The notes under the pieces: generated by a model | What the model saw: only the letters and a program-made list of their open reading frames with translations | Databases searched by the model: none | What the model was told of the DNA's origin: nothing | Program-made: the position numbers and the translations under genes | In this document: in pieces, positions 30,301 through 38,863 of the stretch | Layout of the letters: each line of letters opens with the position of its first letter | How positions within the stretch are numbered: the stretch's first letter is position 1 | Assembly: GCF_900156625.1 (NCBI RefSeq) | Contig: NZ_FTOB01000003.1 | Coordinates: forward strand, 1 to 64,000 | Source of the DNA: Zobellia uliginosa | Lineage (GTDB): Bacteria > Bacteroidota > Bacteroidia > Flavobacteriales > Flavobacteriaceae | DNA length: 64,000 nt | Direction: 5' to 3'

Positions 30301-30646
30301 TATCGCCAGAAACACCAGCCTTTTCGGTGATGTCTTCAAATTGAAGCTTGCCCTTGTTCAGGTAAAGTTTGTTGGAAACTTGATTTCCGGTAAAGTATAA
30401 GTCTACCAATCCATCGTTATTGATGTCGCCCGCGGCTATACCACCGCCCATATAAAGGTATGAGTAGGTGAAGTAATTGAGCGAGTCGTTTTCGGTTAGG
30501 TCGTTGCTGAAATTCACTCCCGTAGTTTCGGGGCTTAAGGTAGCAAAGAGCTTCCCTTTAAATTGACTTTTCTCTTTAGGGGAACAGGCAATACAGGTAA
30601 GGATAATGGTATAGATTAAAAATCGGCTGTATGTCTTGAAGTTCAT
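27338..30646 (-). CDS. CRTAC1-like FG-GAP/VCBS-repeat lipoprotein with ASPIC/UnbV domain
   Basis: 1102 residues, lipoprotein signal (YTIILTCIAC). Two long blocks of FG-GAP/VCBS blades carry calcium-binding loops such as DINNDGLVDLYFTG, DVNGDGHLDIY and DYDKDGDLDLFVA, which form beta-propellers. Between them is an ASPIC/UnbV segment (about 510-580: GNPLNQFGLGSRVYV, LHFGLGDATQIDTLKVVWP). Such proteins often accompany SusC/SusD genes in Bacteroidetes and may bind or present glycan at the surface; no activity is proven for most. It is downstream of susD on the same strand but separated by a terminator, so it may have its own promoter or receive only read-through. Confidence 0.88.
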   Translation of the reverse strand: MNFKTYSRFLIYTIILTCIACSPKEKSQFKGKLFATLSPETTGVNFSNDLTENDSLNYFTYSYLYMGGGIAAGDINNDGLVDLYFTGNQVSNKLYLNKGKLQFEDITEKAGVSGDNRWYTGVTMADVNGDGHLDIYCSVGGKFGPKNNELFLNNGDGTFSEKGAEYGIDDIGNSVQATFFDYDKDGDLDLFVANYPPTRFDSPTFVYSYKMKNVKDYESGHLYQNNGKGFTDVTEASGLKAFGLSLSATVGDINNDSWPDLYVSNDFNSPDFMYLNNQDGTFKEVVKEATSHTAFYGMGADIADFNDDGNLDIFQVDMDAKSNRRKKANMASMNPELFWDVVNAGFHYQYMHNCMQMNSGVYEDGIPHFSNVSRITGTSSTDWSWGPLFADFDNDGDKDLFVSNGTRREINNNDYFNQLKTLTLSKDTLLALSQKIPSEKIDNFIFKNTGQLEFKRANKDWGIEFEGFSNGVVYADLDNDGDLEIITNNIDDKASVFKNNASETKNYIQIRFKGNPLNQFGLGSRVYVTSNGRTQMQELTLTRGFQSSVAPILHFGLGDATQIDTLKVVWPNGKVQHLNGLDANQSLTLLLEDANDANENRISGEPVLFANDKSVKFPPYKHVENNYDDFADQVLLPHKMSSFGPTLATGDLNNDGLDDYFIGGSAGQTGTLFLQTDEGFTKQSSSVLEADSQSEDTGSLIFDADGDGDQDLYVVSGGYEFAVDSEALRDRLYLNDGKGNFTKAAPNALPDLKFSGSRVYASDFDGDGQPDLLVLGRQVPKHYPSPASSYILKNNSRNGNVRFDIFDQMQPEAFENLGMATSAVITDYDNDGRDDIMIVGEWMPIRLFRNTDKGFKEVSESLGLTKDTTGWWWSVQQGDFDKDGDMDYIVGNNGKNYKYKATQEETFDIFVNDFDKDNKEDIVLSYYNDGKQYPLRGRECSSQQIPSIKQKFQNYESFAEATLEDVYTEKSLESALHYQVKSFASIYLENHGGKFIVHELPVLAQTSNINEILVDDYDKDGNLDALVAGNLYASEVETPRNDGSYGLLLKGNGQGSFEALPASESGLFLKGDVTQMAPIRVAKEKYIIAAKNNDSPQYIRRK

Positions 30647-30702
30647 GTTAGTGAGTTCAAAAAATTAAGTTACATTTTTTTTGCGGATAGAGGTTAAAAT
30701 AA

Positions 30703-30733
30703 AAAACAGTGTGCTCAGGAAACACACTGTTTT
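30703..30733 (-). terminator. Terminator of the susC-susD transcript
   Basis: A perfect 11-bp stem (AAAACAGTGTG at 30703-30713 with CACACTGTTTT at 30723-30733) and a 9-base loop lie 38 bp beyond the susD stop. Read on the minus strand it ends in a T-rich run, so it should end the susCD message before the FG-GAP gene. Confidence 0.85.
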
Positions 30734-30770
30734 AAAAGAAACTAACTCAAAACTATCAATTAAATCAGTT

Positions 30771-32258
30771 CTAGTATCCTGGATTTTGGTCGGCCGAGCT
30801 AATGTTAATGTTAGCGTCAATTTCAGCTTGAGGTATCGGTAATCTCTCATGTTTGCCTTCTTGGAAACCAGTGCCGGCCAATTCGGTACTGGCAATACCC
30901 CAACGGATAATATCGTTGAACCTGCACTGCTCACCGGCCAGTTCTACTTTTCGCTCGTGTATCAAAGCCTCGAAGACCTCTGCTTGCGATAGGCCCATAG
31001 GTAGGGGGGCTACCATGGCCCTTTCACGAACTTCGTTGATATAGCCGACGGCTACATCTTGGTCGCCACCTGGTCTCATACTTTCGCATTCGGCCATCAT
31101 CAACAGAACATCGGCATATCTTAAGTATTTGAAATTGATACCTGAGGTTTGGTCTTCATTATCATCTTTGTAGTAATTGTTATATTTTGCCCACCCGGCA
31201 TTACCACCTCCGTTACTTGGGAAATGATCAACGGTCAGGGCACTGTCTTTTCCAAACTTGTCACCGTTAACGTAGAACGATTGCTCGAAACGTATGTCAC
31301 CGGCTTCATATTCTTCTAAAAGGTCATCGGAAGGAAACACATTGAACCAATCGTTAAAACCGTATTCTTGGCCTCTAAACGTAGCTTCGTTCGGACCTTC
31401 TCCGGATCTGTCGGAGTTCCATTGGGCACCAAACCCAAGATCGTCATCATATTGGATCTCAAAAATCGACTCGACCCCAAATTCGGTTTCTTCCTTGAAA
31501 TTGTCAAAGTAATCGTCTTCAAGGGCGTAACCGTTAAGGTCGTTGAATTGGGCCATTGCATCTTCGTATTGCTCTAAGAAAAGGTATACTTTACCTAGTA
31601 GTGCCTGTGCGGCACCTTTGGTGGCCCTACCGTTTTCCGTATTGGCCTTGGTATCAAGTACGGGTATGGCTTCTTTCAGGTCTTTTACGATTTGGGCATA
31701 GATCTCCGCTTCGGTGTTCTTGGCAGAACCTACTCCATCTTCCGGTGGCAAGGAGGTAATCAATGGGGCGTCTCCAAATCGGGTGACGATAAAGAAGTAG
31801 AAAAGTCCCCTCAAGAACTTAGCTTCGCCAAGTGCCCTTTGCTTGTCTTCATTGGTCATGACCGATGGTAGAATGGCATTGATGGTCTCTTCGTTCTCTA
31901 TAACATAATTAGCTTTGTTGATGCCCCTGTAGCAGCTTTCCCAATACGCCCCGATGGCGCCATGTGATGGAGTAAAGGAAAAATCGAGATATTGCCTTTT
32001 GTCCGCTTCGAGCTGGGAGTTTCCTCCGTTTTCATGCGCCATATTGTCCATCATAAAGAACATATGACGGCTATAGAGCCCTTGGGTCTGTAAATTGGAG
32101 TAAATCGCATTTACTGCAGATTGAACCTGTATAGGATTTTCAAAGAAGCTATCTGGCAATAACTCGTTAGGGTTGGTCAGCTCCAAGGAATCGTCGTTAC
32201 AGGAAAGCACCAAGCCTAAAGTGGCGAGAATCGTCAAAAATATTTTATTTTTTTTCAT
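30771..32258 (-). CDS. susD: SusD-like surface glycan-binding lipoprotein
   Basis: 495 residues with a lipoprotein signal (LATLGLVLSC). SusD/RagB landmarks: LELTNPNELLPDSFF near the start, FRGLYF-like FLRGLFYFFIVTRFGDAPL (about 145-165), TKGAAQALLGKVYL, a long central alpha-helical TPR region, and the C-terminal HERKVELAGEQCRFNDIIRWG with LPIPQAEIDAN. It binds polysaccharide outside the outer membrane and closes over the SusC channel. It starts 11 bp after susC. The xylan enzymes nearby suggest xylo-oligosaccharides as ligand; sequence alone does not prove it. Confidence 0.96.
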   Translation of the reverse strand: MKKNKIFLTILATLGLVLSCNDDSLELTNPNELLPDSFFENPIQVQSAVNAIYSNLQTQGLYSRHMFFMMDNMAHENGGNSQLEADKRQYLDFSFTPSHGAIGAYWESCYRGINKANYVIENEETINAILPSVMTNEDKQRALGEAKFLRGLFYFFIVTRFGDAPLITSLPPEDGVGSAKNTEAEIYAQIVKDLKEAIPVLDTKANTENGRATKGAAQALLGKVYLFLEQYEDAMAQFNDLNGYALEDDYFDNFKEETEFGVESIFEIQYDDDLGFGAQWNSDRSGEGPNEATFRGQEYGFNDWFNVFPSDDLLEEYEAGDIRFEQSFYVNGDKFGKDSALTVDHFPSNGGGNAGWAKYNNYYKDDNEDQTSGINFKYLRYADVLLMMAECESMRPGGDQDVAVGYINEVRERAMVAPLPMGLSQAEVFEALIHERKVELAGEQCRFNDIIRWGIASTELAGTGFQEGKHERLPIPQAEIDANINISSADQNPGY

Positions 32259-32269
32259 GGTAATTTTTT

Positions 32270-35200
32270 TTAGAATGATAATTGTACTCCGAGTAAAACT
32301 GACTTTGGTTGTGGATAGTTGCCCCTGTCAATTCCCAGTTCATATCTTCGGCTACCTCCATCATTGGTCAACGGGTTTCCGATTTCGGGGTCTAACCCAG
32401 AGTAGTCGCTAATGGTTATCAAGTTTTGTCCGCTTACATAAATTCTACATTTGGAAAAATACTTTTCCAGTGAAGTGTTTTCCAAGGTGTACCCTAAAGT
32501 AATGTTCTTTAGGCGTGTATAAGAGCCGTCTTCAACAAATCTATCGGAAATCAAGGTAAAGTTCTCATCGGCACCACCGGCTTGGGGTACGGAGTTCGAA
32601 GTTCCCGGTCCTGTCCATCTATTCAGAACATTTGTTCCTGCGTTGAACAATCTAGGCATCCCCTCTAAATCATAGATGTTGGTGTTGTAGACATCTACAC
32701 CTGCTACACCGGAAATGAACATATTCAAGTCAAGTTGCTTGTAGTTGAAGTCTAAGTTTAATCCATAGGTTAAGTCAGGGTATGGGTTACCGATATTGAC
32801 ACGGTCTTGGTCATCGATTTTTCGGTCTCCGTTTTGGTCTACGAAACGGATATCACCGGCATTGTACGTGACTTCGCCTTTATCATCGGGAACTTGGTCG
32901 AGTACTGCCTCGACTTCGCCCTGTGTCTGGTATATACCATTGGTTTCATAGCCATAGAAGAAGAACAAGGGTTGCCCGACTTCAACACGTGAAATATTTT
33001 GATCTTCAAAAGAGCCACCGGAAAGCGATTCGTTCTCACCTAGTGATTTTACTTCATTGCTAGATGTACCCAAATTAAGGTTGGCCGACCAGGTAAAGTC
33101 CCCTTCAAAATCGTTATATCCTATATTAAGTTCAAATCCACTTGTTTCAACGGAGCCTACATTTTCGGTTACTACTCCTGAGTGTATGCCCAAAGAACCC
33201 GGTAAGGGGCGGTCCATAAGAAGGTCGTTACTGGTATTGTTGTAATACTCTAAGGCACCTGTGATTTTTCCGTCAAAAAAACCAAAATCAAGTCCGATAT
33301 TCTTCATGGTGGTTTCCTCCCACTTTAAATCAGGGTTGGCCAATCCGCCCGGAGTTGTACCTGTGGCAAGTCCCTCTCCCAAAGGATAAAAGAAATTGGA
33401 TAAAAGCGTGGCGCTATATCTATAGTCCTCAATTCTATCGTTTCCTGTAATACCCCAACTTCCTCTAAGTTTCAAGGTATTGATCGAGGAGTTCTCCAAG
33501 AAACTTTCGTTGGCAATGTTCCAACCTAGGGCAACCGAAGGAAAAGTACCCCAGCGATTATTCTCCCCGAAACGCGAAGAAGCATCCCTTCTAATAGATG
33601 CGGCCAAAATGTATTTTTGATCATAATTGTAGTTCAAACGGGCCAGATAACCTATACGATTGTATTCGTAAGATTTTGATTCCAAGAACGATTGTTCGTT
33701 AGAAACTTGGTCAAGCTCGTTGGTAATCGGGTTTTGACTATTGGAATTCAATAGCTCGTCCGATTGCTCTTGCTTTTCGGCAAGAATCAAAAATTCAAGG
33801 TTATGAACATCGTTATAAGTCTTTGAGTAATTTAAACTATTGGTCAAGGTGATCGATTTTCTCAAACTTGAATTTCTGGTAATAACGGCAAAAGCTGAGC
33901 TATGGGTGTTGCCTCCTTCACTGTCGTCGTTATAGGAAGGTACAAAAATATTGGTGTTCGAATTTCTATATTCCAAACCTACTTGGCTCTTAAAACTAAG
34001 CCCTTCAACTATCTCGTATTCCCCGAAGAGGCTTCCTATAATACCTGAAGATTTGTTTACGTGCTCGCCTAGGGTCTGTACGCGAATCGGGTTTTCGGCA
34101 TCTTGTCCGTCCAATCCACTGCTTGGGCCTTGGAAGCCTTGTAAGTTATTTGGGTTGTAAATAGGGAGGTAAGGAGCTATTTTGATAGCATGTTCCAATA
34201 AAGAGCGATCTCCCAAGTTCCGTTCCGGGTTCTGCTTGTTGAACGAAACCGCCAAGGTTTCACCGAACTTGAATTTTCCTAAGGTAAAATTGCTATTGGC
34301 ACGGAAAGAGAATCTTTCGAAGCCCGTTTCTATAACGGCTCCTTCTTGGTCTAAATAGCCAGCGGAGAACCTGAAATCACTGTTTTCCGAACCGCCGGAA
34401 ATACCGAGGTCGACTTTTTGCATTATGCCCGTTCTGAATAGCGCATCCTGAAAATCGGTATTGTTACCGGATTGGGATAGGGCCGAAGTAGGGGTAAAGC
34501 CAAAGGCGTCTTGTGCAAATTGTAAATATTCTTGTGTATTTAAAAGGTCGTACCGTTGATTGGAGTATTGTATACCTGTGTACGAATCGAGGTTGATGAC
34601 TGTTTTTCCTGTCCTTCTTCCTTTTTTAGTGGTCACCATAACCACACCGTTAGAACCTAAGGATCCATAAATGGCGGTGGTGGAAGCATCTTTCAAGACA
34701 TTGATCGATTCTATATCGTTTGGGTTTAAATCGCCGAGACCTCCGGCTATGACCCCGTCAATAACGTAAAGCGGGTCGTTGTTGTTCATGGTGCCTAAAC
34801 CCCTGATTCGAACGACGGGCGACGTACCTGGGGAACCGGAATTCAATACGGTAACCCCGGCAGCCCTACCTTGTAGAGCTTGATCGGCCGTAGCCACTGG
34901 AAGGGAGGAAATCTCTTCCGATCCCACCGTGGTTATGGCTCCGGTAACTTCTGCCCGAGATTGTGTACCATACCCTACGACCACAACTTCGTCAAGGGCC
35001 TGAGCATCTTCCTCGAGGGTTACGTTAATGTTGGTTTGGTTGCCAACGGTAACGACTTTGGCGGTCATGCCGATATAGGAAAATTCCAGTTTATCGGTGG
35101 GGCCTACATTTGATAGGGAATAATTTCCATCAAAATCGGTGGTAGTACCGTTTGTTGTGCCCGAAACAACAATGGTAGCCCCGGGAAGAGGGGTTCCGCT

Positions 35201-35305
35201 TCCATCCGAAACTACACCGCTGACCGTAGATGTCTGTGAATAGGCAAATTGCCCGATCATTGCAAACATTGCAATGACCGCATGTTTAAGTTTAATCATA
35301 ATCAT
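32270..35305 (-). CDS. susC: SusC-like TonB-dependent outer-membrane glycan importer
   Basis: 1011 residues, signal peptide (HAVIAMFAMIGQFAYSQ). A carboxypeptidase-regulatory-like domain (residues ~25-105, GVVSDGSGTPLPGATIVVSG) is followed by a TonB box-like region (ALDEVVVVGYGTQ), a plug domain (QGRAAGVTVLNSGSPGTSP, VRIRGLGTMNNNDPLYVIDG) and a beta-barrel ending in a terminal phenylalanine (LGVQLSF). It imports oligosaccharides across the outer membrane with SusD as lid, driven by TonB. Two ATG codons two residues apart are equally possible starts. A well-formed promoter with a repeat site lies upstream. Confidence 0.97.
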   Translation of the reverse strand: MIMIKLKHAVIAMFAMIGQFAYSQTSTVSGVVSDGSGTPLPGATIVVSGTTNGTTTDFDGNYSLSNVGPTDKLEFSYIGMTAKVVTVGNQTNINVTLEEDAQALDEVVVVGYGTQSRAEVTGAITTVGSEEISSLPVATADQALQGRAAGVTVLNSGSPGTSPVVRIRGLGTMNNNDPLYVIDGVIAGGLGDLNPNDIESINVLKDASTTAIYGSLGSNGVVMVTTKKGRRTGKTVINLDSYTGIQYSNQRYDLLNTQEYLQFAQDAFGFTPTSALSQSGNNTDFQDALFRTGIMQKVDLGISGGSENSDFRFSAGYLDQEGAVIETGFERFSFRANSNFTLGKFKFGETLAVSFNKQNPERNLGDRSLLEHAIKIAPYLPIYNPNNLQGFQGPSSGLDGQDAENPIRVQTLGEHVNKSSGIIGSLFGEYEIVEGLSFKSQVGLEYRNSNTNIFVPSYNDDSEGGNTHSSAFAVITRNSSLRKSITLTNSLNYSKTYNDVHNLEFLILAEKQEQSDELLNSNSQNPITNELDQVSNEQSFLESKSYEYNRIGYLARLNYNYDQKYILAASIRRDASSRFGENNRWGTFPSVALGWNIANESFLENSSINTLKLRGSWGITGNDRIEDYRYSATLLSNFFYPLGEGLATGTTPGGLANPDLKWEETTMKNIGLDFGFFDGKITGALEYYNNTSNDLLMDRPLPGSLGIHSGVVTENVGSVETSGFELNIGYNDFEGDFTWSANLNLGTSSNEVKSLGENESLSGGSFEDQNISRVEVGQPLFFFYGYETNGIYQTQGEVEAVLDQVPDDKGEVTYNAGDIRFVDQNGDRKIDDQDRVNIGNPYPDLTYGLNLDFNYKQLDLNMFISGVAGVDVYNTNIYDLEGMPRLFNAGTNVLNRWTGPGTSNSVPQAGGADENFTLISDRFVEDGSYTRLKNITLGYTLENTSLEKYFSKCRIYVSGQNLITISDYSGLDPEIGNPLTNDGGSRRYELGIDRGNYPQPKSVLLGVQLSF

Positions 35306-35360
35306 TGAGTTTAGTTAGTTAACTTTTAGGTAATCGGCTATGTCACGACCTTACCCAAGA

Positions 35361-35430
35361 CAAATGTATATGAAGGGCTTTTCTAGCAGTAAAAGATTTG
35401 ATGCATATGCTAAAAGTTATGTTGCATATG
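35361..35430 (-). promoter_or_regulatory. Putative susC promoter with tandem TGCATATG sites
   Basis: On the minus strand TACATTTG (35368-35361) is an exact match to the TAnnTTTG -7 box, and a TTTA (about 35393-35390) 21 bp upstream can serve as -33. Immediately upstream lie two exact TGCATATG copies (35402-35409 and 35423-35430) spaced 21 bp, two helical turns; a variant TGTATATG overlaps the -7 box. A direct repeat beside the -33 box is what an AraC-type activator such as an HTCS would need. The predicted leader is about 50 nt. Confidence 0.6.
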
Positions 35431-35704
35431 TGATATTAAATTAGGTAAGTAGCAATATTTACAAGGGGTGGTAATGAATTCGATATAATATAGGTGGGAA
35501 AATTGACGATCTGTCAATTGGTTTAAGAAAGAGCGGTTTACAGGCTTATAAAGAAGCTTTTAAATACAACAAACTATTATAGGTCAAACCCAAGAAACCA
35601 TAATGTAATGCATTGAAGCAGGGGTAACCTATCCTTATAGTAGAGGTCTCGATGGAGTTGGGATTGTAGTGTGAGGGTGTGGGTCAGGAGGGGAAGGGGT
35701 ATAA

Positions 35705-35729
35705 AAAAAGCCCGTAATACGGGCTTTTT
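35705..35729 (-). terminator. Terminator after the FHS-type transporter gene
   Basis: AAAAAGCCCGTA and TACGGGCTTTTT form a strong GC stem with A/T tails, 19 bp beyond the stop codon of the minus-strand transporter gene. The symmetric tails would let it work on both strands. Confidence 0.88.
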
Positions 35730-35747
35730 ATTTTTAGTATGGTCTAG

Positions 35748-36998
35748 TTATGATGCCACTTCGGCTTCTACGTTGTCCTCCTTTTTACTTTTCATCCAAA
35801 AATAGAGAATGGTAAAGAGTACAATGAGAATACCGGGAAATACCGTCATGGTCAATAGGGTAGCTTGGCCGGAAACCAGTTCCAGTTCGTCACCGGTAAA
35901 GCCTTGAGCTGCTGCTTTGGCCTTATCGGCATCGATCCATCCACCGATGATAGGTTGAAATATAGAACTAGAGAACATACCTACGGCACCGAGAATCGAG
36001 AGTCCCAAGGCACCACTTTTTGGTATTTTATCGGCTACGAAACCGATCATGTTCGGCCAGAAATAGGCAACGCCCAAGGCAAAAAAGATGGCGGCAACAT
36101 AGGCCATAGCCCCGGTTTGCGTGCTAAATAAATAGATGCCCAAGGTAGCTAAGACCGCAGAACCTAAAAGCACACCAGTCTGGTTGAATTGTTTTACCAT
36201 ATTACCCCCGAAGAAACGTGCGATGGCCATAAGACCTGCCGTTAACGCCAATATGATCATTGGGTTGGCACCACTTTTAGAAAGAATCAAGCCTACCCAT
36301 TGGTTAGGTCCGAATTCTGAAATAGCGGTTAGGGCCATACAGGCGACCATAAAGAGGAATAAAGGAGAAAGCATGGCCTTGAAGTTTCCTCCGAGAGTGG
36401 CCGCTTCTTCGACTTTGGCCTTGGGCCAAGATTGTCCGAAAAATAAATAGGCATAGACAAGTGTGGGTACAAGGATCAACCAGATTTGGGTTTGCCATCC
36501 GAAATTCATGTCGGTCATAAAACTTGAAATAAGACTACCAATGGCAATACCTCCTGGAAACCACATATGAAAACGGTTCATCATGGTGCTCATCCTGTTT
36601 CCTTGATAGGCATCGGCTATCATGGGGTTACAGGCAGCTTCGGTACATCCGTTGCCCAAGCCTATTAATAGCGTAGAAATCAACAAACCAATATAGCTTC
36701 CTGAATAAATCGTCAATATAATACCTAATGCATGGGCGAAGAACGCGAACTGCATAATGGCTTTTCCTCCTACCTTATGATAAATAAGCCCTCCGATAAC
36801 CATAGACAGGGGGAATCCTAAAAACCACATCGAATTGATAAAACCTAGTTGCTCACCACTAAGGCTTAGTTCTTCCCCTAATTGAGGGAGAATACCCGCC
36901 CTGATACTAAAAGAAAATGCGGTGGTGATCAGTGCAAAGCAGCTACCGTAAAAAAGTCTATTGGCGTTTGAAGCCATTCCGTTCGTTGTTGTTTCCAT
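35748..36998 (-). CDS. MFS sugar transporter, FHS (FucP-like) type
   Basis: 416 residues with about twelve membrane segments and no signal peptide. Blocks such as GEQLGFINSMWFLGFPLSMVIGG in the N-terminal half, GNGCTEAACNPMIADAYQGNR in the middle of the first half, and ARFFGGNMVKQFNQTGVLLG place it near the FHS group of sugar permeases (fucose, galactose/glucose type). The substrate is not readable. It lies between susC and a Tat-exported oxidoreductase, with its own terminator, so it is probably a single-gene unit. Galactose uptake is one idea because galK is 3 kb away. Confidence 0.85.
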   Translation of the reverse strand: METTTNGMASNANRLFYGSCFALITTAFSFSIRAGILPQLGEELSLSGEQLGFINSMWFLGFPLSMVIGGLIYHKVGGKAIMQFAFFAHALGIILTIYSGSYIGLLISTLLIGLGNGCTEAACNPMIADAYQGNRMSTMMNRFHMWFPGGIAIGSLISSFMTDMNFGWQTQIWLILVPTLVYAYLFFGQSWPKAKVEEAATLGGNFKAMLSPLFLFMVACMALTAISEFGPNQWVGLILSKSGANPMIILALTAGLMAIARFFGGNMVKQFNQTGVLLGSAVLATLGIYLFSTQTGAMAYVAAIFFALGVAYFWPNMIGFVADKIPKSGALGLSILGAVGMFSSSIFQPIIGGWIDADKAKAAAQGFTGDELELVSGQATLLTMTVFPGILIVLFTILYFWMKSKKEDNVEAEVAS

Positions 36999-37498
36999 AT
37001 GATATTGGTTTGTTGTTTTTTATGTAATCAGATTGGTAAAAGTAATTTTAATCAAACATTTTTTTACGAAAATCGAAACGAAAGATAAATTAAAAATATG
37101 TAATTGATAAAAAAAAAGCGATTTTAACAAGTCTCCCATATCTCCCTATAAAGGGGTGTTTTGGGTTTTAAATTTCGTTAGGACCTTAATTTGTGTGTTA
37201 AATATACACTTATTATTGAAACCTTTATTATCTTCAAAGCTCCAAATGTCAAGGCTTTAAGTTCAAATATCGTCCGAACCCTTAGTCTAAGTATACTTAG
37301 CGTATTATGGGCAATACATAAGGAAGAGGTTCACATTGCTTTTAAAAAACTAACAATATTTTAATTTTTTGATGATTTGATGTTGTTTTATTTAGCGATA
37401 ATGTAAATGATGGGGCCTTTGTTTGCCATATTATTTTTATATTCACCAAGCTTTGCATTTGTGTTTCGCATTGCAGTTAATTCAGAAATATTCAGGAG
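36999..37498. promoter_or_regulatory. 500-bp divergent control region with a 14-bp palindrome
   Basis: No gene is visible between the divergent transporter and oxidoreductase genes. A perfect 14-bp palindrome, CTAAGTATACTTAG, occupies 37287-37300 and has the size of a LacI- or GntR-type operator. The sequence is otherwise AT-rich. No full -33/-7 pair is clear on either strand. Confidence 0.4.
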
Positions 37499-38839
37499 AT
37501 GAAAACAGACAAGACCAAAACCAGTATGACCAAAAAATCAAGAAGAGATTTCGTAAAGAACACCGCCCTTTTTACCGGAGGGGCCATGTTGTTACCCAAC
37601 CTGCAGATGAGCGGTATGGCAAATGTATTAGGAGATAAAAAATTAAAACTGGCACTGGTCGGTTGTGGCGGCAGGGGTACCGGCGCCGCAGTACAGGCCT
37701 TGACTGCCGATGACAATATTGAGCTTGTGGCTATGGCCGATGCCTTTGAAGATCGTTTAAAAGGCAGTTTGGCGAATATTTCCAAGGCCATGGGCGAGAC
37801 CAAAAAGATCAATGTAAAGGAAAAGAACCAGTTCGTTGGTTTCGATGCGGCCACCAAGGCGATCGATTTGGCCGATGTAGTCATTTTGGCGACGCCACCG
37901 GGTTTTCGTCCTCAGCACTTTGAATATGCCGTAAACAATGGAAAACACGTGTTTATGGAAAAACCTGTAGCTACTGATGTACCCGGCGTACGCAAGGTAT
38001 TGGCTGCGGCAAAAAAGGCAAAAGAAAACAAATTGAACGTAGTGGTCGGTCTTCAAAGACATTATCAAGACAGTTATTTGGCAGCTTTAGAACATCTTAA
38101 TAAAGATGCCATCGGTAAAATTGTTTCTGGACAAGTATACTGGAACAGTGGTGGTGTTTGGGTTCGTGAACGACAGCCAGGGCAAACTGAACTTGAATAT
38201 CAAATGCGCAATTGGTACTACTTTAATTGGTTGTGTGGAGACCATATCTTAGAGCAGCACATCCATAATATTGATGTAGCCAACTGGTTTATCGGAGAAT
38301 ACCCTATTTCTGCACAGGGGATGGGCGGTAGACAGGTGCGTAAAGGAAAAGACCATGGTGAAATTTTCGACCATCATTTTGTAGAGTATACCTACCCCAG
38401 TGGAGCGGTGATCGCAAGTCAGTGCCGCCACCAACCCGAGACCATGAGCAAGGTTTCCGAATTCTTTCAAGGAACCAAGGGTACGGTCTATACCAAAGGG
38501 GATACGGCCATTTTAAAAGACTATAGCGGTGGTTCTATATTCGAACATAGGGGAAAAGACGATCCGAATCCATATCAAGTAGAGCATATCAAACTGTTTG
38601 AATCGATTAGAAACGGAGGGGTCATAGCCGATGCCGAAAATGGGGCAAAGAGTACTATGAGCGCCATAATGGGTAGAATGGCCACTTACTCCGGAAAAGT
38701 CATTAAATGGGATGAAGCCATGCAGTCGAATATCGATTTGGCCCCAGATGAACTAAGTTGGGATTCCCCGGCACCGGTGCAGCCCAATGCCGATGGTACG
38801 TATAATATACCAAAACCGGGTGAAACTGTAGTGATATAA
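37499..38839 (+). CDS. Tat-exported Gfo/Idh/MocA-family oxidoreductase
   Basis: 446 residues with a twin-arginine signal (KKSRRDFVKNTALFTGGAML). A Rossmann NAD(P) site follows (LALVGCGGRGTGAAVQAL), then the family's EKPVATDVPGVRKVL with its catalytic-site lysine, and a C-terminal domain with WLCGDHILEQHIHNIDVANWF. Export by Tat fits a protein that folds around NAD before crossing the membrane. Many secreted members occur in Bacteroidetes and Planctomycetes; some relatives (GH109) are NAD-dependent glycosidases, so either sugar oxidation or glycoside cleavage is possible. A terminator follows, so it appears monocistronic. Confidence 0.9.
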   Translation: MKTDKTKTSMTKKSRRDFVKNTALFTGGAMLLPNLQMSGMANVLGDKKLKLALVGCGGRGTGAAVQALTADDNIELVAMADAFEDRLKGSLANISKAMGETKKINVKEKNQFVGFDAATKAIDLADVVILATPPGFRPQHFEYAVNNGKHVFMEKPVATDVPGVRKVLAAAKKAKENKLNVVVGLQRHYQDSYLAALEHLNKDAIGKIVSGQVYWNSGGVWVRERQPGQTELEYQMRNWYYFNWLCGDHILEQHIHNIDVANWFIGEYPISAQGMGGRQVRKGKDHGEIFDHHFVEYTYPSGAVIASQCRHQPETMSKVSEFFQGTKGTVYTKGDTAILKDYSGGSIFEHRGKDDPNPYQVEHIKLFESIRNGGVIADAENGAKSTMSAIMGRMATYSGKVIKWDEAMQSNIDLAPDELSWDSPAPVQPNADGTYNIPKPGETVVI

Positions 38840-38863
38840 ATTTACAGATAACACAAAATAAAG

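Larger units (their letters stand above)
35306..35747. other. 442-bp gap between susC and the MFS gene
   Basis: Besides the susC promoter at its left and a terminator at its right, this region holds one further inverted repeat: AATTGAC (35501-35507) and GTCAATT (35513-35519) with a 5-base centre, about 200 bp upstream of susC. It could be a repressor operator or a weak hairpin. No open frame looks like a gene. Confidence 0.5.
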
